Assembly (NCBI GenBank): GCA_964538505.1
Contig: CAZIDY010000011.1
Coordinates: forward strand, 16,744-80,743
DNA length: 64,000 nucleotides
Source of the DNA: Zeimonas sp964538505
Lineage (GTDB): Bacteria; Pseudomonadota; Gammaproteobacteria; Burkholderiales; Burkholderiaceae_E
Direction: 5' to 3'
How positions within the stretch are numbered: the first letter of the stretch is position 1; each line of letters starts with the position of its first letter. Under the pieces are notes generated by a model. That model was not told the DNA's origin and ran no database searches. It worked only from the letters and a program-made list of their open reading frames with translations. The position numbers and the translations under genes are program-made. This document shows, in pieces, positions 60,853 through 64,000 of this stretch.

Positions 60853-62664
60853 GTGATTCCGCAGGCCTTCATCCAGGATCTGCTCGCGCGCGTCGACATC
60901 GTCGACGTCGTCGGCCGTTCGGTGAAGCTGCGCAAGTCGGGCGCCAACTTCGTCGGCCTGTGCCCGTTCCACGGCGAGAAGACGCCGTCGTTCAGCGTCA
61001 GCCCGTCGAAGCAGTTCTACCACTGCTTCGGCTGCGGTGCGCACGGCTCGGCCATCGGTTTCCTGATGGAACACGGCGGTCTCGGCTATGTCGACGCGAT
61101 CGAGGAGCTCGCGCGTTCGGTCGGCCTCGAGGTGCCGCGCGAATCGGGTGGGGGCGCGGGCGCCGAGCGCCGTTCGCCCGCGCTGCTCGCGCTGCTCGAG
61201 CAGGCGGCGCTCTTCTATCGGAAACGCCTGAAGGACGCGCCGCCCGCAATCGACTACCTGCTGGGACGCGGGCTGAAGGGCACGACCGCCGCCCGCTTCG
61301 CGCTCGGCTATGCCCCGGCGCAATGGCGCGGGCTCGAAGCCGCTGTCGCCGACTACGACGCGCCCGAGATGGTCAGCGCCGGACTCGTCATCGAGGGCGA
61401 AGGCAACAAGCGCTATGACCGCTTCCGCGATCGCATCATGTTCCCGATCCGCAATCCGCGCGGGCAGGTGCTCGGCTTCGGCGGGCGCGTGCTCGGCTCC
61501 GGCGAGCCGAAGTACCTGAACTCGCCCGAGACGCCGGTGTTCTCGAAGGGACGCGAGCTTTACGGGCTGTTCGAGGCGCGCGAGGCGATCCGCCGCGAGG
61601 ACTGCGTGATCGTCGTCGAAGGCTATCTCGACGTGGTGATGCTCGCGCAGCACGGCGTCGACAACGCCGTCGCGACGCTGGGAACCGCCACGACTCCCGA
61701 TCACGTGCGCAAGCTGCTGCGACTCGTCGAGCGCGTCGTCTTTGCTTTCGACGGCGACGCTGCCGGACGCAAGGCCGCGTGGCGGGCGCTCGAAGCCTCG
61801 CTGTCGCAGACCGACGACACGAAGCGAATCGAGTTCCTCTTCCTGCCCGCCGAGCACGATCCCGACAGCTACGTGCGCGCCTTCGGCGCCGAAGGCTTTC
61901 GCGAGGCGCTCGGGGCTGCGCTGCCGCTGTCGGAGCTGCTCGTGCGCGAGCTGTCGGAGCGCGTCGATCTCGCGGTCCCGGAAGGGCGCGCGCGCCTGCT
62001 CGCCGATGCGCGTCCGCTGCTGCAGGCACTCGCGGCCCCGGCGCTGCGCATGCAACTCGTGCATCGGCTGGCCGATCTCGCCGGGCTCGGCGTTGCCGAG
62101 GCCGCGCGCTTCCTCGATACGCCGACCGACGCCGCGGCCGGGGCGCGCGGCGGCGAGCGTGCGCAGCCTGCGGCGCCGGAGCGGGCCGCGCCACCGCCGT
62201 CGCGGCGCGCTTCGCGGGCGCTGGGAGCCGCACGCCCCGACCTCGAGCAGCGTGTGCGCGGGCTCGCGGCCCTGCATCCGGCGCTCGCGTCGCGCGCGCT
62301 GGCCGGCGAATGGGCCGACGACGATCCGCCGAAACTCGGGAGCTTCGCTTCCGAGGCGCTCGCCGACTGGCTCGGCACCGTCGCACGACTGCCGCCGGGC
62401 TCCACGCTGGCGAACGTCTGCGAGGCGCTGCGCGCGCAGGCGCCATCCTTCGTCGAGCGGCTGCAGCGCGAGGCCGCTGCCGACGACTGGGCGCTCGGCA
62501 CGCTTTCCTTCGAGGAGGCGCAGGTCGAGTTCGATGCCGCGCTCGCGCAGCTGAACGATCGCGAGCTCGCCCGGCAGATCGATGCGCTGGTCGCCTCCGG
62601 GATGCACAGCGCGCAGGATCGGGAACGATATCAAGCACTTATGGCAAAACGCCGGCGTCCTTGA
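60853..62664 (+). CDS. dnaG: DNA primase
   Basis: A 603-residue primase. N-terminal zinc ribbon CPFHGEKTPSF-x-FHCFGCGAHG type (CPFHG at about 37, CFGCG at about 58), catalytic TOPRIM domain (VVEGYLDVVML, FAFDGDAAGRKAA), and a C-terminal helicase-binding domain. The Ala/Pro-rich linker at about 430-460 is of normal type. GTG start at 60853, 40 bases after yqeY. A TACAAT beginning one base after the stop may promote rpoD. Confidence 0.96.
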   Translation: MIPQAFIQDLLARVDIVDVVGRSVKLRKSGANFVGLCPFHGEKTPSFSVSPSKQFYHCFGCGAHGSAIGFLMEHGGLGYVDAIEELARSVGLEVPRESGGGAGAERRSPALLALLEQAALFYRKRLKDAPPAIDYLLGRGLKGTTAARFALGYAPAQWRGLEAAVADYDAPEMVSAGLVIEGEGNKRYDRFRDRIMFPIRNPRGQVLGFGGRVLGSGEPKYLNSPETPVFSKGRELYGLFEAREAIRREDCVIVVEGYLDVVMLAQHGVDNAVATLGTATTPDHVRKLLRLVERVVFAFDGDAAGRKAAWRALEASLSQTDDTKRIEFLFLPAEHDPDSYVRAFGAEGFREALGAALPLSELLVRELSERVDLAVPEGRARLLADARPLLQALAAPALRMQLVHRLADLAGLGVAEAARFLDTPTDAAAGARGGERAQPAAPERAAPPPSRRASRALGAARPDLEQRVRGLAALHPALASRALAGEWADDDPPKLGSFASEALADWLGTVARLPPGSTLANVCEALRAQAPSFVERLQREAAADDWALGTLSFEEAQVEFDAALAQLNDRELARQIDALVASGMHSAQDRERYQALMAKRRRP

Positions 62665-62670
62665 TACAAT
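62665..62670 (+). promoter_or_regulatory. Possible -10 element before rpoD
   Basis: TACAAT immediately after the dnaG stop, 167 bases before the rpoD GTG. It could serve as an internal promoter of the operon; a -35 match is poor. Confidence 0.3.
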
Positions 62671-62837
62671 ATGCGGTTCCGCTTCGCCGCCCGCTTCTGC
62701 GCCCGCTTTTGCGTCTGGTAGGCGCCTTTCTTTCCCGTTCGTTGCTGGAAACCCGGGCGCGCGTCCCCATATCCATCGGGAGCGGTACGCCGCGATGAAA
62801 CCCTGAACCCGTCGCACACGCGACGACCGGACGAGCA

Positions 62838-64000
62838 GTGAGCACAGTACGCAAGAGCACCCCGCGCAAGGCAGCATCGACGACGGCTGCATCGAAGGCG
62901 GGCGCGACCCGCGCGAGCGCATCGAAGGCCGCCCCGACGAAAGCCGCCCCGACGAAGGTCGCCCCGACGAAGGTCGCGAGAACCGCCACCACGGCCGCCG
63001 CAGCCACGAAGGCTGCTGCGCGCAAGACCGGCGCGACCAAGGCAACCGTCAAGGCAACCGCGGCCGCTCCCCGGCGTGCCGCGGCGCCCGCGCGCGCCGC
63101 CGCGCCGGCGGCCAAGTCCTCGGCTCGCGCCACTGCCGTGGCCACTCCGGCCGCAAAGAAAACCACCGCCCGCAAGACGACCGCGAAGACCGCCACCGCG
63201 CGCAGCACGCCGGCCGCCGCCAAGCGCGCGCAGACGGGCGCCGCGCGCACTGCCAGCGCCCGTACGCGCGGAGCCGCCGCCGAAGCGGCCGTGCTCGAGA
63301 AGGATCGCGCGACGCTTGCAGCGGCCGAAGACACCGCACCCGCGAAAGCCACCGCCTCGCGCACGCGTACGAGCGCAGCCAAGGCAGCAGCGCCGGCCGC
63401 CGGCGCGAAAGCCGCGAAACCTGCACGCGCCGCGAAAGCCGCCAAGGCGCCGGCGAAGGGCAAGGGCAAGAGCGCCAAGGGCAGCAAGGTCCGCGAGCTC
63501 GATGACGCAATCGCGCGGGACGACGACCTGATCGGCGACCAGGCCGAGGGCTTCGAGGAAGCCGACGCCGACGCCGAGGCGATCCCCGACGTACCCGAGG
63601 TGGCACCTGCGGCCGCACCCGCGAAGACGCGGCGGGGCAATCGCGCGCGCGAGAAGCAGCTGCTGCGCGAGCTCGGCGGCCGCCAGGGCATCACCGAGGA
63701 GCAGCGCGAGATCACGCGCAACAAGCTCAAGCAGCTGATCAAGCAGGGCAAGGAACGCGGTTTCCTCACCTACGCGGAGATCAACGACCAGCTGCCCGAA
63801 GATCTCGTCGACGCCGAGGCGATCGAATCGATCATCAGCACGTTCAGCGACATGGGAATCTCGGTCTACGACCAGGCGCCCGATGCCGAGCAGCTGCTGA
63901 TGAACGACAGCACGCCGGTCGCGTCGTCCGACGACGACGCCGAGGAGGAAGCCGAGGCGGCGCTGTCCACCGTCGACTCCGAGTTCGGCCGCACCACCGA
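62838..64000 (+). CDS. rpoD: RNA polymerase primary sigma factor RpoD, N-terminal part, with long basic extension
   Basis: The frame is open from a GTG at 62838 (VSTVRKSTPRKAAS) to the window end, 387 codons. Region 1.1 is recognised at about residues 295-350 (KQLIKQGKERGFLTYAEIND, LPEDLVDAEAIESIISTFSD), aligning with the start of E. coli RpoD. Before it is an extension of about 290 residues: an Ala/Lys/Thr/Arg-rich, histone-H1-like stretch to about 225, then an acidic stretch (about 226-255). Burkholderiales sigma-70 proteins often carry Lys/Ala-rich extensions; this one is particularly long. The core regions 2-4 lie outside the window. Confidence 0.9.
   Translation, partial: MSTVRKSTPRKAASTTAASKAGATRASASKAAPTKAAPTKVAPTKVARTATTAAAATKAAARKTGATKATVKATAAAPRRAAAPARAAAPAAKSSARATAVATPAAKKTTARKTTAKTATARSTPAAAKRAQTGAARTASARTRGAAAEAAVLEKDRATLAAAEDTAPAKATASRTRTSAAKAAAPAAGAKAAKPARAAKAAKAPAKGKGKSAKGSKVRELDDAIARDDDLIGDQAEGFEEADADAEAIPDVPEVAPAAAPAKTRRGNRAREKQLLRELGGRQGITEEQREITRNKLKQLIKQGKERGFLTYAEINDQLPEDLVDAEAIESIISTFSDMGISVYDQAPDAEQLLMNDSTPVASSDDDAEEEAEAALSTVDSEFGRTT
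62931..62975 (+). repeat. Tandem 15-bp repeat in the rpoD extension
   Basis: Three tandem units of GCCCCGACGAAGGTC (the first with two changes) encode APTKA/V repeats. Length variation would change the basic tail without affecting the sigma core. Confidence 0.85.

Overview
The window is a high-GC (about two thirds G+C by eye), gene-dense chromosomal segment with no insertion sequence, prophage, CRISPR array, rRNA or tRNA that I could recognise. Gene content and order point to a betaproteobacterium, most likely of the order Burkholderiales. The supporting blocks are pcnB-folK, hda divergent from purM, mutL with miaA, amiC-tsaE next to queG, and rpsU-yqeY-dnaG-rpoD. Species cannot be fixed from the window. 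A near-canonical cytochrome cd1 nitrite reductase (NirS) with a Dnr-type regulator marks it as a NirS-type denitrifier.

Layout. 1-4.7 kb: the end of an HlyD/ABC exporter operon, catalase, and a NhaP2-type cation/proton antiporter. 4.7-10.2 kb: a fatty-acid/CoA block (acyl-CoA synthetase, FAD disulfide oxidoreductase, two acyl-CoA dehydrogenases). 10.2-18 kb: the phosphate regulon, with a small PHO-box-preceded ORF, pstSCAB-phoU, and on the opposite strand manC-thpR-phoB-phoR. 18-29 kb: sugar nucleotide genes (manC, galE), pantothenate/dNTP/folate genes (panC, a deoxynucleoside kinase, a DUF486 gene, folK), pcnB, a HAD phosphatase, hda, purM. 27-33 kb: tamA-tamB for outer-membrane assembly. 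33-42 kb: miaA, an MFS pump, mutL, DedA, an orphan response regulator, amiC, tsaE, queG. 42-48.6 kb: the denitrification island (dnr, a beta-propeller protein, nirM, nirS) and a divergent TonB-dependent receptor. 48.7-53.6 kb: AEC transporter, chalcone-isomerase-like protein, xerD, then tonB-exbB-exbD behind a likely Fur box. 53.6-60 kb: ybaK, plsY, tsaD, two GGDEF proteins, a Lon-like AAA ATPase. 60-64 kb: the macromolecular-synthesis operon rpsU-yqeY-dnaG-rpoD, with rpoD cut by the window end.

How parts connect. PHO boxes precede both pstS and a 67-codon ORF, and PhoB/PhoR are encoded beside the transporter they should control. A DNR/FNR-type box sits about 40 bp upstream of a plausible nirS start of transcription, and the dnr gene lies 2 kb away. 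TonB-ExbB-ExbD could energise the receptor next to nirS. The most unusual features are four copies of a palindromic repeat that abut stop codons and whose flanking arms co-vary; a set of genes with a -10-like hexamer directly before the start codon, suggesting leaderless mRNAs; a small ORF with a PHO box; an orphan beta-propeller gene in the nir cluster; two GGDEF proteins without I-sites; and a very long histone-like N-terminal extension on RpoD.
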